From an archaeon CG07_land_8_20_14_0_80_38_8 (GTDB lineage Archaea; Nanobdellota; Nanobdellia; Tiddalikarchaeales; Tiddalikarchaeaceae), in contig PEWF01000078.1 in the NCBI GenBank assembly GCA_002779595.1, forward strand, positions 1 to 11,641: 11,641 bases of DNA, given 5' to 3'. Shown here piece by piece: positions 11,323-11,641 of this stretch. Within the stretch, counting starts at the first letter, position 1; each line of letters opens with the position of its first letter. The notes under the pieces were generated by a model. That model was given only the letters and a program-made list of their open reading frames with translations. It did not search any database and was not told the DNA's origin. Both the position numbers and the translations under genes were made by a program.

Positions 11323-11641
11323 AGAATGGTTTTAGTATGCGCACGAAGTGCTGGGTTTCAGGTATTAAGTAGCTTGGCTGGGTTTGGTATGTTTCGTTGA
11401 GTGTTGTTTTGTTTCTGAAGGTTTGGATTACGAATAACTCGCTGCCTTCCAGCAAGTATCCTAATTGCAATAAGTCTTTTTCAGTGATTAGTGATGGGAG
11501 TATTGTTGTGCGGAATTCGTAGTCTATGTCTGCGCTCCTGATTATGTCTATACTTTGTTTTATCTTGCTGGGTTCGCATTTCATTTGGGTTATTTTTTCG
11601 TATTTTTCTATTGGCGCTTTCACGTCCATTGCCACGTAATC
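11300..11641 (-). CDS. Anaerobic RNR-activating radical SAM protein, C-terminal part (5' partial)
   Basis: Only the last 113 residues are present: the frame is open to the window edge and reads DYVAMDVKAP at the start, so the GTG at 11635 is an internal Val codon. DYVAMDVKAPIEKYEKIT, then KIKQSIDIIR, DYEFRTTILP and a late FVIQTFRNKTTL match the second half of NrdG2-type anaerobic ribonucleoside-triphosphate reductase activating proteins. Those use a [4Fe-4S] cluster and SAM to install a glycyl radical on NrdD. The CxxxCxxC cluster motif would lie beyond the window. Related radical SAM activases (pyruvate formate-lyase type) share this region, so the NrdG assignment is likely but not certain. 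It suggests anaerobic metabolism. Stop is TAA at 11300, inside the end of corA. Confidence 0.82.
   Translation of the reverse strand, partial: DYVAMDVKAPIEKYEKITQMKCEPSKIKQSIDIIRSADIDYEFRTTILPSLITEKDLLQLGYLLEGSELFVIQTFRNKTTLNETYQTQPSYLIPETQHFVRILKPFFKKVISR

Noticed and set aside
11633..11635. GTG as the start codon of the radical SAM gene
   Set aside because: The frame stays open upstream to the window edge with family-matching D-Y before the Val, so the gene is simply truncated by the window.

Overview
The window looks like compact, AT-rich archaeal DNA, most likely from a small-genome lineage such as a DPANN archaeon. The lineage is an inference; the archaeal character is better supported. 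The evidence is an archaeal-type IleRS C-terminus, archaeal-type cytidylate kinase, an archaeal-style DUF123 GIY-YIG protein, a DUF2207/LemA pair, and TTTAAA/TTTTAAT TATA-like boxes about 26-30 nt before the start codons of lead genes, as in leaderless archaeal transcripts. No rRNA, tRNA, CRISPR array or insertion sequence was seen, and no stretch over 300 bases lacks a gene.

Layout from left to right: (1) 1-497 is the 3' end of ileS (+). (2) 489-899 is a small secreted, Cys- and sequon-rich lipoprotein-like gene (-), divergent from (3) a tightly coupled + strand operon at 981-4194. That operon holds an ATP-cone/PD-(D/E)XK nuclease, LemA and a DUF2207 membrane protein, joined by ATGA and TTGA overlaps. 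(4) 4231-4434 is a very lysine-rich 67-aa protein (+). (5) A - strand block at 4412-9000 reads in transcription order as U32 peptidase-family protein, a 950-aa coiled-coil protein of unknown function, and cytidylate kinase. The last two overlap by ATGA. (6) 9088-10035 is a Na+/Ca2+ exchanger-family transporter (+). (7) 10025-10378 is a DUF123 GIY-YIG gene (-) interrupted by an in-frame TAA. (8) 10414-11322 is a CorA-type Mg2+ channel (+). (9) 11300-11641 is the C-terminal part of an anaerobic ribonucleotide reductase activase-like radical SAM protein (-), cut by the window edge.

Four signals stand out. The DUF123 gene carries a single stop codon exactly where the family has a Leu, between the GIY and YIG halves of the fold, with an SD-like AGGA and ATG just after it. 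All four convergent gene pairs overlap at their 3' ends. Synonymous codon choice follows the physical DNA strand and not the coding strand, suggesting strong replication-linked skew. The 950-aa coiled-coil protein has only two cysteines, each in the same short N-x-E-x-(Y/F)-C-K-N motif, which suggests an internal duplication.

Functionally the window is mostly housekeeping (translation, RNA modification, CTP supply, cation transport, deoxynucleotide synthesis). It also has two less-understood units: the nuclease-LemA-DUF2207 operon and the coiled-coil/Cmk pair.
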